Assembly: GCA_038249135.1 (NCBI GenBank)
Contig: JBBRWO010000003.1
Location: 14,348 to 78,347 of the forward strand
Source of the DNA: JBBRWO01 sp038249135
Lineage (GTDB): Bacteria > Actinomycetota > Coriobacteriia > Anaerosomatales > JAAXUF01
Length of the DNA stretch: 64,000 nucleotides
Direction: 5' to 3'
The first letter of the stretch is position 1. Every line of letters starts with the position of its first letter. Positions 7,764 through 16,664 of the stretch are shown piece after piece. The translations under genes were made by a program, and so were the position numbers. Under the pieces are notes generated by a model that made no database searches, was not told the DNA's origin, and saw nothing but the letters and a program-made list of their open reading frames with translations.

Positions 7764-8855
7764 CTACCCCTTGTTTTCCGCGACGTGGGGAGCGATGACA
7801 CTGCCCTTGGGCAACCCGCCCAACGCGGCCTTCACCGCCGCTTCGCTGACGATCGGCTTCATCTCGATATCGATCGGGAACGGCTTGGCGAAATGGCACG
7901 CCGCCGAGTGTCCGGGCTCGATCTCCTTGAGCTCCGGGCACTGCTCGGCACAGATCGGGAACTGTGCGATCGGGCAGCGTGTGTGGAAGCGGCAGCCGGT
8001 CGGCGGATCGATCGGGCTGGGAGGATCGCCGGGCAGCAGGATGCGCTGACGTGTGCGCTGGACCCTGGGGTCCGGAACCGGCACCGCTGACAGCAGGGAC
8101 TGCGTATAGGGGTGGCTCGGCTCGCTGTACAGCATCTTCCAGTCCGCGATCTCGACGATCTTGCCCAAATACATGACAGCAACACGATCAGAGATGTGCT
8201 GAACGACCGAGAGGTCATGAGCGATGAAGACGTACGTGAGATTGAACTCCGCCTGCAGGCGCACGAGGAGGTTCAGCACCTGGGCCTGAATCGAGACGTC
8301 GAGCGCCGACACGGGCTCATCAGCGATGATCAGCTTGGGCTTGAGCGCGAGCGCACGCGCTATGCCGATGCGCTGACGCTGTCCGCCCGAGAACTCGTGC
8401 GGATAGCGGTGTATGTGCTCGGGATTCAGGCCGACGACCTCAAGCAGGTTCTTGACCTCGGCCTCACGAGCGGCCCCGGTGCCAATGTTGTGAATCACCA
8501 ACGGCTCCGAGACGATCTCACCGATGGTCATGCGCGGGTTGAGACTCGCGTACGGGTCTTGGAAGATGATCTGCACGTCACGGCGATATGCCTGCAGGTC
8601 GCGTCCCTTGAGAGACAACGCATCGCGACCGTCGAAGACGACCGATCCCGAGGTGGGTTCGATGAGACGAATGAGGCAGCGGCCCATTGTCGACTTGCCG
8701 CAGCCCGACTCTCCTACCACGCCGAGCGTTTCGCCGCTATTCACAGAGAATGAGATGTCCGCAACTGCGGAGACCTTCTTTCCGCCGCGAGAGAACACGC
8801 CCTGCTGAACCGGGAACTCCTTGGTGAGGTTCTCTACTCTGAGAAGCTCGCTCAT
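7764..8855 (-). CDS. oppF: Oligopeptide ABC transporter, ATP-binding protein OppF
   Basis: Second ATPase subunit of the peptide importer; 363 residues from the ATG at 8855, whose ATGA overlaps the oppD stop. Motifs seen: Walker A GVVGESGCGKST (about 45), signature EFSGGQRQRIGIARAL, Walker B IIADEPVSALDV, and the C-terminal oligopeptide-ABC extension with GCRFHTRCPIAQFPIC, whose Cys residues resemble the cluster-binding tail of Dpp/Opp ATPases. It drives peptide import with OppD, OppB and OppC at the cytoplasmic face. It is last in the oppABCDF order. Peptide class cannot be read from the ATPase. Confidence 0.93.
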   Translation of the reverse strand: MSELLRVENLTKEFPVQQGVFSRGGKKVSAVADISFSVNSGETLGVVGESGCGKSTMGRCLIRLIEPTSGSVVFDGRDALSLKGRDLQAYRRDVQIIFQDPYASLNPRMTIGEIVSEPLVIHNIGTGAAREAEVKNLLEVVGLNPEHIHRYPHEFSGGQRQRIGIARALALKPKLIIADEPVSALDVSIQAQVLNLLVRLQAEFNLTYVFIAHDLSVVQHISDRVAVMYLGKIVEIADWKMLYSEPSHPYTQSLLSAVPVPDPRVQRTRQRILLPGDPPSPIDPPTGCRFHTRCPIAQFPICAEQCPELKEIEPGHSAACHFAKPFPIDIEMKPIVSEAAVKAALGGLPKGSVIAPHVAENKG

Positions 8856-9874
8856 TGCGCGTTCACCCCCGCACAAGCCATTTCATTTCGCGTGAATCCG
8901 GGATCACCGGCGAAGTGACACGCGGCGACGTGGGAACCCTCGATGGGCCGCGATGCGGGAACCTCGACACGACACCGCTCCTTCGCGTACGGGCAGCGGG
9001 GGTGGAACGAGCATCCATTCGGTACCTGAATCAGACTGGGTGGCTGACCCTTGATTGGGCATAGCTCGCCCTTCTCGGTCATGTCGTGACGAGGCAGTGA
9101 GTCAATCAGCCCCCACGTGTACGGGTGGCTCGGCTTGTAGAACACCTCGTCGACAGTGCCGTACTCGATGGCTTTGCCGGCATACATGACCAAGATGCGG
9201 TCGGCCATGTCGGCGACCACGCCCAGATCGTGAGTGATCATGATGATTGCGCTGCCGGTCCGCTGCTGCAACTCCTGCATCAGCTCGAGAATCTGCGCCT
9301 GAATCGTGACGTCGAGAGCCGTCGTGGGCTCATCGGCGATGAGGATGTCGGGATCACAGGCGAGCGCCATGGCAATCATGACGCGCTGGCGCATGCCGCC
9401 CGAGAACTGGTGTGGGTAGTCCTTCACGCGTGACTCGGGGTGCGGAATGCCGACCATCTCAAGAAGCTCCGTCGCACGATTCCATGCGTCGGACTTGCTA
9501 AGTTTCTTGTGGAGCATCAGCGGCTCTGCGAGTTGGTGCCCCACGCGGTACACGGGATTAAGCGATGTCATCGGGTCTTGGAAGATCATCGCGATACGGT
9601 TGCCGCGAATCGCGCGCATCTTGTCCTCCGACAGGGTGAGGAGCGATTCGCCGTTGAAGCGGACATCGCCGCCCTCGACCTTACCCGGAGGCATCGGAAT
9701 CAGGCGCATCATAGTCATCGCGGTGACCGACTTGCCGGAGCCCGATTCCCCTACTACACCAATCGTCTCCCCCTTGTTCAGGGTGTAGGAGACACCGTCA
9801 ACGGCCTTGACGACTCCGTCACGGGTATGGAAGTACATCTTGAGGTCTTCAACGACCAGGAGGTCAGTGGCCAT
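8852..9874 (-). CDS. oppD: Oligopeptide ABC transporter, ATP-binding protein OppD
   Basis: First ATPase subunit, 340 residues. Walker A is GVVGESGSGKSVTAM (about 37-51), the signature FSGGMRQRVMIAMAL, Walker B ILIADEPTTALDV and the switch MITHDLGVVADMADR. The C-terminal oligopeptide extension carries CSFHPRCPYAKERCR. It lies 2 bases after oppC and overlaps oppF by 4, a tightly coupled operon. It pairs with OppF to energise peptide import. Confidence 0.93.
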   Translation of the reverse strand: MATDLLVVEDLKMYFHTRDGVVKAVDGVSYTLNKGETIGVVGESGSGKSVTAMTMMRLIPMPPGKVEGGDVRFNGESLLTLSEDKMRAIRGNRIAMIFQDPMTSLNPVYRVGHQLAEPLMLHKKLSKSDAWNRATELLEMVGIPHPESRVKDYPHQFSGGMRQRVMIAMALACDPDILIADEPTTALDVTIQAQILELMQELQQRTGSAIIMITHDLGVVADMADRILVMYAGKAIEYGTVDEVFYKPSHPYTWGLIDSLPRHDMTEKGELCPIKGQPPSLIQVPNGCSFHPRCPYAKERCRVEVPASRPIEGSHVAACHFAGDPGFTRNEMACAGVNAQ

Positions 9875-9876
9875 AC

Positions 9877-10851
9877 CTAATCCTTCATCTTAACGTCGAG
9901 GGCATCGCGCAGGCCGTCACCAAGCAGCACGAACGCCAGCACGGTGGTGAGGATTGCGAAGCCCGGCCACAGCATCAGCCAGGGCGCGGTCGTCATGAAT
10001 TTGGTGGATGCGTTGATCATGTAGCCCCACGAGGGAGTCGGAGGCTGGATTCCCATTCCTAGGAAGCTGAGTGCCGCCTCTGTCAGGATGGCACCGCCGA
10101 TCGACATGGTTCCGTAGACGATGATCGGCGCAACGGAGTTCGGCATGATGTGCCTGGACATGATGCGCACGTCACTCGCACCCAGTGCCCGAGCAGCCTG
10201 AACGTAGTCCTGGGACTTCACGGAAAATATCGAACTACGAAAGACTCGCGCGATACTCGGCCAGCCGAGAACGCCGATTGCGATGAAGACGTTGATGAAC
10301 CCGGGACCCAGAATGGCAACCAAGGCGATTGCGAATAGCGTGTAGGGGAAGGCGAAGAACACATCCGCCGTTCGCATGATCAGCGTGTCCGTGAACCCGC
10401 CGTAGTACCCGCCCAAAGCGCCGAGCACCAGCCCGATCACGATGGAGATCGCAGTCGCGATCAGACCAACGGCCAGCGAGAAGCGGGCGCCATATACGAC
10501 GCGAGCGAACACGTCGCGCCCCAAGTCGTCGGTTCCGAACGGATGCGCCAGCTGCGGTGGCAGCAGTCGATCCACTGTGAGCGTTTGCGTATTGATGGTA
10601 ATCGGATCGCCAAAGCGCTGAGGTACCCAGAGATCTGCGCTGATTGCCGCAATCACCATGATGATGATCCAGATGATCGCCGCAATGGCGAGACGGTTCT
10701 TACGCAGCCTATGCCACGCGTCACCAAGTAGGGTGCGGCTTGGGCTTGCCGACAATGCGTCGTATGCAGTATCCGCAGCAGCTGTCGCCTCGGCGGTTTT
10801 GCGATCCTGTTCCTGCTGCATCTGAGGAGAATCCTTCTTCATGTCGGTCAC
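9877..10851 (-). CDS. oppC: Oligopeptide ABC transporter permease OppC
   Basis: Inner-membrane permease subunit, 324 residues. An N-terminal cytoplasmic segment rich in D/K/Q (1-45) precedes the first helix (about 54-74). The OppC-type N-terminal domain, then LAVGLIATAISIVIGLVLGA and the EAA loop region RALGASDVRIMSRHIMPNSV (about 220-240), follow. FLGMGIQPPTPSWG is the characteristic OppC/DppC motif. It overlaps the oppB stop by 4 bases. It forms the translocation pore with OppB. Confidence 0.93.
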   Translation of the reverse strand: MTDMKKDSPQMQQEQDRKTAEATAAADTAYDALSASPSRTLLGDAWHRLRKNRLAIAAIIWIIIMVIAAISADLWVPQRFGDPITINTQTLTVDRLLPPQLAHPFGTDDLGRDVFARVVYGARFSLAVGLIATAISIVIGLVLGALGGYYGGFTDTLIMRTADVFFAFPYTLFAIALVAILGPGFINVFIAIGVLGWPSIARVFRSSIFSVKSQDYVQAARALGASDVRIMSRHIMPNSVAPIIVYGTMSIGGAILTEAALSFLGMGIQPPTPSWGYMINASTKFMTTAPWLMLWPGFAILTTVLAFVLLGDGLRDALDVKMKD

Positions 10852-11828
10852 GCCTCCTCACCCCCGCCGTAACGAATGCGCGGATCGAAGAATGCGTAGC
10901 TGATATCGACGAGCAGGTTGATGATCATGACGACCACCACGATGATCACGACGCCGCCCATAACGACAGGCCAGTCTCGGCGAACGACTGCGTTGTAGAT
11001 CTCATTGCCGACGCCCGGCCAGTTGAAGACCGTCTCGGTGAGGATGGCACCGGACATCATGGCGCCGAAGTCGATGCCGATGAACGTGATGACGGGAATC
11101 ATCGCGTTCTTGACAGCGTGGCGCCACAGGACCGCGTTGGCGGACAGGCCCTTGGCGGTGGCGGTTCGGATGTAGTCCTGGCTCATGACCTCAAGCAGCT
11201 GACTTCGCATGATGCGCGCGGCGTACGCCGTGGAAACCGACGCGAGTGTGATAGCCGGCAAGATCAGATACACCCAATGCGGGAACGGCGCACCCGGCCC
11301 ACCCGCGCCTGACATAGGCAAGTAGAAGGCGTCAGTGGTCCAGTCCTTCAAGTAGATGCCGAAGAACATCTGGAAAAGCGTGCCGAGCCAGAACACGGGC
11401 AGCGACACGAGAATTGACGTAGAGAGCGTGACCAACACATCGGCGAAACTGTAGCGTTTGACCGCCGATATCATGCCGGCCCCGATACCGAAGATGATCT
11501 CGATGATGATCGCAGCGAGAGCGAGCTGCATCGTGTAGGGAAACTTGTCGAGCAACATGTCCTTTACGGGACGACCGCGCATGAGCGACTGACCCAGGTC
11601 ACCGTGTGCGAGACGGTTCACGTACATCCCGTACTGCACGATGAGTGGCTTGTCGAAGCCATACTCGGCGCGAATCTGGTTGTAGACCGCAGGAGATATC
11701 TCGCGTTCTCCGGTGATCATCTTGACGGGATCGCCCGGCACTACCGCTGTCATGAGGAAGAGCAGCACCGTGACCCCGATGAAGACCGGAACCATCTGTA
11801 AGATGCGGCGTCCAATGTACTTGAGCAT
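10848..11828 (-). CDS. oppB: Oligopeptide ABC transporter permease OppB
   Basis: Inner-membrane permease subunit, 326 residues, normal length. The protein starts with MLKYIGRRILQMVPVFIGVT, the typical OppB/DppB first helix, followed by GDPVKMITG. The EAA loop region TATAKGLSANAVLWRHAVKN and the C-terminal YAFFDPRIRYG motif complete the family signature. It sits downstream of oppA across a strong hairpin and overlaps oppC by 4 bases, so the permease/ATPase genes form a coupled block. Confidence 0.93.
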   Translation of the reverse strand: MLKYIGRRILQMVPVFIGVTVLLFLMTAVVPGDPVKMITGEREISPAVYNQIRAEYGFDKPLIVQYGMYVNRLAHGDLGQSLMRGRPVKDMLLDKFPYTMQLALAAIIIEIIFGIGAGMISAVKRYSFADVLVTLSTSILVSLPVFWLGTLFQMFFGIYLKDWTTDAFYLPMSGAGGPGAPFPHWVYLILPAITLASVSTAYAARIMRSQLLEVMSQDYIRTATAKGLSANAVLWRHAVKNAMIPVITFIGIDFGAMMSGAILTETVFNWPGVGNEIYNAVVRRDWPVVMGGVVIIVVVVMIINLLVDISYAFFDPRIRYGGGEEA

Positions 11829-11874
11829 GAATGATCCTGGTTCTAGGAAGGGACTAGTCCGAGATACAAACCGT

Positions 11875-11914
11875 CCGGCAGGACGCCCACCACGTTGGGC
11901 GGACGCCCTGCCGG
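11875..11914 (-). terminator. Intercistronic hairpin between oppA and oppB
   Basis: Stem CCGGCAGG (11875-11882) with CCTGCCGG (11907-11914), continued by CGCCC (11884-11888) with GGGCG (11897-11901). It lies directly after the oppA stop in transcription order. The T-run is on the plus-strand side, so on the minus strand it is more likely a partial terminator or mRNA-stabilising structure that lets the binding protein be made in excess of the transporter core. Confidence 0.55.
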
Positions 11915-11945
11915 TTTTTCGGTCGCTATCCTCGGTGCGAGTGCT

Positions 11946-13640
11946 TTACTTCGCAGCGCCGTCGGTGACCCAGCACTTATCCAGTGCTGCGAGACCCATC
12001 GGGCTGTAGTACAGGTTGCTCACGCGAGCGGCACCCACGTGGCGATGTGCGTAGTACATCATCGGCACAACCGGGTTGGTTGCCTGAACCGTGGCATCGA
12101 TCGCCTGGTATGCGGCGATGCGCTTGGCCTCGTCACCCTCCTGACGTGCAGCGACAAGTGCAGCGTCGACTGCGGGATCCACGAAGGCCGATTTGTTGTC
12201 GCCGGACTTGGAATCGAAGATCGGATACAGGAAGTTGTCGAAGATCGGGTAGTCAGCGATCCAGCCAAGACGGCCGATCGAGAACTTGCCCTCGTCGAGC
12301 TGCTTCAGATACTGCGCCCACTCGGCGCCCTGGAGCTTGCTCTTGATGCCGACCTTCGCGAGGTCGGCCTGGACGAGCTGCATGATGTCCTCGTGGCCGG
12401 AGCCCGAGTTGAAGGACAGCGTCAGCTCGGGAAGACCCTTGCCCTCGGGGAAGCCAGCGGCGGCAAGTGCGGCCTTGGCACCCTCGACGTCATAGCGGGC
12501 GTCCTTCCACGTGCCGTCTTCGTAGCCGACGACACCAGGAGGAACGATGTTGGTAGCGGGCTTGCGAGTGCCCTCGAAGATCGAGTCACAGATGGCCTGG
12601 CGGTTGATCGCGAGGTTGATCGCCTTGCGAACGTCCGGGTTGGCGAGCGACTTATCCTTGTTGTTCAGAACGATGTAGTAGACGGCGGTCTCAGCACCGA
12701 GCAAAACCTGCTTGCCGGAATTGACGGTGTAGCCGTCGGGGGCCTCGCCAAACTGCTCGACTGTGGCCTTGACCTGGCCGCTGGGGATCGAGGTGAAGTC
12801 GACGGTCCCGGCCTGGAACTCACGGAACGCGGTCTCCTCGTCCTTGAAGATCGAGAAGTTCACGGCGTCGAGGTTGGCCTTCTCGCCGTAGTAGTCCTCG
12901 TTGCGGGCGACCTTGATGTACTGGTCGTGCTTCCACGGCTCAGTCATCTTGAACGGGCCGTTACCCACAGGCATCTCAGCGAAAGCGACATTCTCGCCGT
13001 TCATGTCGACGCCCTTGGCTACCGCGTCTGCGGGAACCGGAGCGAGCGCGGGGTGCGCTGCGACATACGGGAAGTCAGCGAACGGCGCATCCAGCGTGAC
13101 CTCGAACGTGAGGTCGTCGACGGCCTTGACGCCGGCGAGCGTGGTTGCCTTGCCGTCCTGCAGGTCGGCGTAGCCCTTGACCGCAGCCAAGTGGTAGCTG
13201 ATGACCGACGGATCCTTCGGATTCGTCTTAGGATCGGAGATGCGAGTCCATGCGAACACGAAGGACTCAGCGGTGACAGGCGTGCCGTCGTGGAACTTGG
13301 CGCCCGGGACCAGCTTGAAGGTGAAGACGGAGTTGTCGGCGTTCGCAGTCCAAGACTCTGCTGCGGCAGGTACGACGGTGTTCGTCTTGGTGTCCACGGT
13401 CGTCAGGCTGTCGAACAGCATCTGCTCGACGTTGGTGCCCTCAGACTCCTGAGTGTTGTACGGATCGATGTAAGCGGGCTCGTTGATGTAGTAGTTGAGC
13501 GTCCCGCCCTTGACTGCCTTGGCTTCAGCCGGCTTGTCGGTCGTTCCTGTGGTCTTGGGCGAACATCCGCTCGCAGCCACTGAAACAGCCAGGCCAAGCA
13601 CAAGCATCAGTGCGAGAGCCTTGCGTGATTTACTATGCAA
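11946..13640 (-). CDS. oppA: Oligopeptide-binding lipoprotein OppA
   Basis: Extracytoplasmic solute-binding protein of family 5, 564 residues, lipid-anchored. The start is a TTG at 13640, preceded by GAGGAGG six bases upstream. It gives a clean signal peptide (basic SKSRK, hydrophobic LMLVLGLAVSVAA) and a lipobox ending SGC at residue 26. Longer GTG-started versions would have no signal peptide at the N-terminus. Mature-domain features include GGTLNYYINEPAYIDP (start of the SBP_bac_5 fold) and AINLAINRQAICDSIF. It delivers peptides to OppBCDF encoded downstream. Confidence 0.92.
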   Translation of the reverse strand: MHSKSRKALALMLVLGLAVSVAASGCSPKTTGTTDKPAEAKAVKGGTLNYYINEPAYIDPYNTQESEGTNVEQMLFDSLTTVDTKTNTVVPAAAESWTANADNSVFTFKLVPGAKFHDGTPVTAESFVFAWTRISDPKTNPKDPSVISYHLAAVKGYADLQDGKATTLAGVKAVDDLTFEVTLDAPFADFPYVAAHPALAPVPADAVAKGVDMNGENVAFAEMPVGNGPFKMTEPWKHDQYIKVARNEDYYGEKANLDAVNFSIFKDEETAFREFQAGTVDFTSIPSGQVKATVEQFGEAPDGYTVNSGKQVLLGAETAVYYIVLNNKDKSLANPDVRKAINLAINRQAICDSIFEGTRKPATNIVPPGVVGYEDGTWKDARYDVEGAKAALAAAGFPEGKGLPELTLSFNSGSGHEDIMQLVQADLAKVGIKSKLQGAEWAQYLKQLDEGKFSIGRLGWIADYPIFDNFLYPIFDSKSGDNKSAFVDPAVDAALVAARQEGDEAKRIAAYQAIDATVQATNPVVPMMYYAHRHVGAARVSNLYYSPMGLAALDKCWVTDGAAK

Positions 13641-13866
13641 CTGTTGCCTCCTCTCACCGAAAAACGGTGTGTTTCGGTCGCCGAGACAGCCGTTCTTGTG
13701 GCGGCTCGGTCGACCCCCTGCCCTGTGTGTGCCGCACACCGCCCGGGTATGGCGCGCGGAACACACATGAGTGTCCCGCTTCACGAATAGAATGGCAAGC
13801 GATATCACCCAGCTGACCAGCGCAAATCTGCATGATATTCAGCTCGAAATGCATAACGCCGCGCCC

Positions 13867-13913
13867 TTTACGGCGCTAACCGTGAATAGGACGCGGCGTA
13901 AGTTCGCCGTAAA
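13867..13913. repeat. Inverted repeat in the secG-oppA intergenic region
   Basis: Perfect 9-base arms TTTACGGCG (13867-13875) and CGCCGTAAA (13905-13913), 29 bases apart. They lie in the 299-base gap between oppA (starts 13640, minus) and secG (ends 13940, minus). It could be the secG-side terminator structure or an operator for oppA. The rest of this gap holds no recognisable gene. Confidence 0.4.
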
Positions 13914-13939
13914 CCGATACGCGAAACGGTGAAATGGGG

Positions 13940-14185
13940 CTAGATGGCTTTGGGATAGACCACCATGAGCACGAGCAAACTGACACCGAAAGCGATAGCA
14001 AACCCGATTGTGATGCGGTCAAGGTTGCGCTCGATGATGCTCGTGCCACTCGAAGTCGGGTTGAGGCTACCGCTGAGCATGTCAGAAAGTCCGGTGCCCT
14101 TGCCTGAGTGCAGCAGCACGAAGACGATGAGCCCGACCGACGAGACAGCCCACACCAGCAGGGCGAGAACGAGTAGCGGATTCAC
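13940..14185 (-). CDS. secG: Preprotein translocase subunit SecG
   Basis: Small inner-membrane subunit of the SecYEG channel, 81 residues from a GTG preceded by AAGGAG. Two helices are seen, PLLVLALLVWAVSSVGLIVFVLL and ITIGFAIAFGVSLLVLMVV. They flank the conserved HSGKGTGLSDMLSG loop and a short Asn-Pro-rich segment. The upstream ATG at 14272 would overlap gpmI and lacks a ribosome-binding site. It follows the glycolytic genes, a common arrangement in Gram-positive genomes. Confidence 0.92.
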   Translation of the reverse strand: MNPLLVLALLVWAVSSVGLIVFVLLHSGKGTGLSDMLSGSLNPTSSGTSIIERNLDRITIGFAIAFGVSLLVLMVVYPKAI

Positions 14186-14241
14186 GTGATGCTCCTTGTG
14201 TCTAAGCAGGCAACGGACGGCGGTTTGCCGAGCGCGGTGAA

Positions 14242-15762
14242 TCAGTATACCAGCAGACTGCGACCCGTCCACTCTTCAGGCTGCGAGATGCCGATCAACT
14301 CAAGCAGGGTTGGTGCCACATCGGCCAACGATCCACCATCTGCAAGCGCGGCAACTCCGTCGCTGACACAAACGAGCGGCACCTCACATAGCGTGTGTGC
14401 CGTGAAGGGAGTGGCTCCGTCGGCCGCGATCATGGACTCCGCGTTTCCGTGATCCGCAGTGATGAGCGCGACGCCGCCGCGTGCCTTGATCGCTGCCACA
14501 ACATCGCCGACCGCCGAATCCACGGCTTCCACCGCCTGTACCGCCGCCGAGAACACGCCTGTGTGCCCGACCATGTCGCAGTTCGCGAAGTTGACGATGT
14601 ACACGTCCGCCTCATCGGCGGCTATTGCGTCCACGAGGCGCTGGGTTACCCCTGGTGCGCTCATCTGCGGCTGGAGATCGTACGTGGCGATCTTGGGGCT
14701 CGGAACCAGTGCTCGGACCTCTTCTGCCTTGGGTTCTTCGACGCCGCCGTTAAAGAAGAAGGTGACGTGTGCGTACTTCTCGGTCTCCGCGATGTGGAAC
14801 TGCCGGAGGCCCTGCTCGGAAAGCACGTCGGCGAGGACGTGCTGCGGGAACTCCTTGGGAAATGCCACGGGCGCAGGGATCGTGGGGTCGTACTCCGTGA
14901 GACACACAAAACGGACGACGGGTCGGACCGGACGATCGAATCCTTCAAAGGTGGGGTCGGTGAACGCACGGGAGATCTCACGAGCGCGGTCAGGACGGAA
15001 GTTGAAGAAGATCATCGCGTCGCCATCGCGAACGGCGGCGGGTGCCGTGACCGTCGGGACAACGAACTCGTCGGTGATTCCCGCAGCATACGAGGCCACA
15101 ACCGCTTCAGCCGCGCTGGCAGACGGTACGCCCTGACCCAGAACGATCGCGCGCCATGCCTTTTCCACGCGGTCCCAGCGGTTGTCGCGATCCATGGCGT
15201 AGAAACGTCCCATGACCGATGCGATGCGGCCGATGCCGAGGTCGGACATGATGGCTTCAAGCTGCTCGACGTACCCCAGGCCACTCTTCGGGGGCACGTC
15301 TCGGCCATCGAGGAACGCGTGCACGAACACCTCGGTCGCGCCTCGCGTCTTCGCCATCTCGATCAGGGCGTAGAGGTGCTCCTGATGGCTATGCACTCCC
15401 CCATCCGAGAGGAGGCCCATGAAGTGCACAGCGCGGCCATCGGCCACTGCACCATCGATGGCGTCGGCCAGAACCGGGTTCTTGAGAATCGAGTGGTCCG
15501 TAACCGCCAGATTGATGCGGGTGAGCTCCTGGTAGACCACTCGGCCGGCTCCCATGTTGAGGTGGCCCACCTCGGAGTTGCCCATCTGGCCCTCCGGCAG
15601 GCCGACTGCGAGGCCAGACGCTTTCAGCCGCGTAACCGGCCACCTCGCGAAAAGCGCGTCGAGGTTGGGTGTTCGAGCAGCAGCAATGGCGTTGCCGGGA
15701 CCGGGCTCGGCGATGCCGAACCCGTCCATGACAACGAGAACTGCCGGAAGGTTCCGTGTCAC
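14242..15762 (-). CDS. gpmI: 2,3-bisphosphoglycerate-independent phosphoglycerate mutase
   Basis: Interconverts 3- and 2-phosphoglycerate in lower glycolysis; Mn-dependent, cytosolic. 506 residues, usual length. It has the alkaline-phosphatase-fold metal motif VVMDGFG (10-16), the catalytic Ser63 in GNSEVGHLNMGAGR, HSHQEHL near 124, the RWDRVEKAW segment, and the C-terminal metal site ITADHGNAE. It overlaps tpiA by 4 bases in a gap-pgk-tpiA-gpmI order, so it is probably co-transcribed with them. Confidence 0.95.
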   Translation of the reverse strand: MTRNLPAVLVVMDGFGIAEPGPGNAIAAARTPNLDALFARWPVTRLKASGLAVGLPEGQMGNSEVGHLNMGAGRVVYQELTRINLAVTDHSILKNPVLADAIDGAVADGRAVHFMGLLSDGGVHSHQEHLYALIEMAKTRGATEVFVHAFLDGRDVPPKSGLGYVEQLEAIMSDLGIGRIASVMGRFYAMDRDNRWDRVEKAWRAIVLGQGVPSASAAEAVVASYAAGITDEFVVPTVTAPAAVRDGDAMIFFNFRPDRAREISRAFTDPTFEGFDRPVRPVVRFVCLTEYDPTIPAPVAFPKEFPQHVLADVLSEQGLRQFHIAETEKYAHVTFFFNGGVEEPKAEEVRALVPSPKIATYDLQPQMSAPGVTQRLVDAIAADEADVYIVNFANCDMVGHTGVFSAAVQAVEAVDSAVGDVVAAIKARGGVALITADHGNAESMIAADGATPFTAHTLCEVPLVCVSDGVAALADGGSLADVAPTLLELIGISQPEEWTGRSLLVY

Positions 15763-16547
15763 TCGGCGAACTCCGAAGCGGTCTTGACCATCGAGAAGAA
15801 TGATTTCGCCTCGAGCGCGGCCCCGCCGACGAGCGCGCCATCGATGTCGGGCTCCGGCAGGAACAGCATGATGTTCTCGGGTTTGGCCGAGCCGCCGTAC
15901 AGAACGCGCATCTGTATCGCGACAGGCTGGCCGAAGAGCGCTCCGAGCGTGGCGCGAATCGAACGGCAGACATCGTTGGCGGCTTCAGGCGTGGGCGTGA
16001 GTCCGGTGCCGATCGCCCATATCGGCTCGTAGGCGACAACGATAGCTGCAGCCTGCTCGGCGGTGATGCCCTCGAGTGCTCCCCGAATCTGGCCGCGGAC
16101 GAAGGTGTCGGTGTCGCCCGCGTCCCTGATCTCGAGCGTCTCCCCGCAGCAGACGATTGGCGTTATCCCGACTGCCAGAAGTGCCTTGACCTTGCGGCTC
16201 ACGGTCACGTCGGTCTCACCGAACATCTCACGACGCTCCGAATGGCCCACGATGCAGTAGTCGCAACCGACATCGGCGAGCATCCGCGGTGCGATTTCGC
16301 CAGTGAATGCGCCCTCTGTCTCCCAGTGCACGTTCTGCGCGGCGAGTTTGAGCGCAGAGTGATCGAACTCGATGGCGGTCTGAACCGACTTGAGATCGAT
16401 GAACGGTGGGCACACGACGGCCTCGACCGCCGAGGCGACTTCAGGTGCATCGGCCATCAGGTCATTGACCGCCTGAACGAGTACTACGGCCTCGCCGGGC
16501 GTCTTGAACATCTTCCAGTTGCCGGCGATCATCGGCTTGCGTGCCAT
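15759..16547 (-). CDS. tpiA: Triosephosphate isomerase
   Basis: Interconverts dihydroxyacetone phosphate and glyceraldehyde-3-phosphate. 262 residues from the ATG at 16547 (MARKPMIAGNWKMFK), preceded by GAGGGGAG. Catalytic residues are in place: K12 in GNWKM, H102 in GHSERR and E174 in AYEPIWAIGTG, with the phosphate-binding YGGSAKPEN near the C-terminus. A longer frame to 16652 adds an Arg-rich stretch unlike any TIM and is rejected. It overlaps gpmI by 4 bases. Confidence 0.95.
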   Translation of the reverse strand: MARKPMIAGNWKMFKTPGEAVVLVQAVNDLMADAPEVASAVEAVVCPPFIDLKSVQTAIEFDHSALKLAAQNVHWETEGAFTGEIAPRMLADVGCDYCIVGHSERREMFGETDVTVSRKVKALLAVGITPIVCCGETLEIRDAGDTDTFVRGQIRGALEGITAEQAAAIVVAYEPIWAIGTGLTPTPEAANDVCRSIRATLGALFGQPVAIQMRVLYGGSAKPENIMLFLPEPDIDGALVGGAALEAKSFFSMVKTASEFAE

Positions 16548-16664
16548 GTAATCGCTCCCCTCTCGCCGCGATTGCGCGGCATGTCGTAGGAATCCGGTCT
16601 GTCGATGGGCGCGCGAACCGCCGGACCGCCTGGTTGAGGCGAACGGCGACATGTGGGCCCAATC

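Noticed and set aside
11895..13583. 560-codon plus-strand frame opposite oppA
   Set aside because: It is the antisense shadow of a gene with clear signal peptide and family motifs; there is no ribosome-binding site or known domain.
14395..16032. 545-codon plus-strand frame opposite gpmI and tpiA
   Set aside because: Both opposing genes carry complete catalytic motifs; this frame has none.
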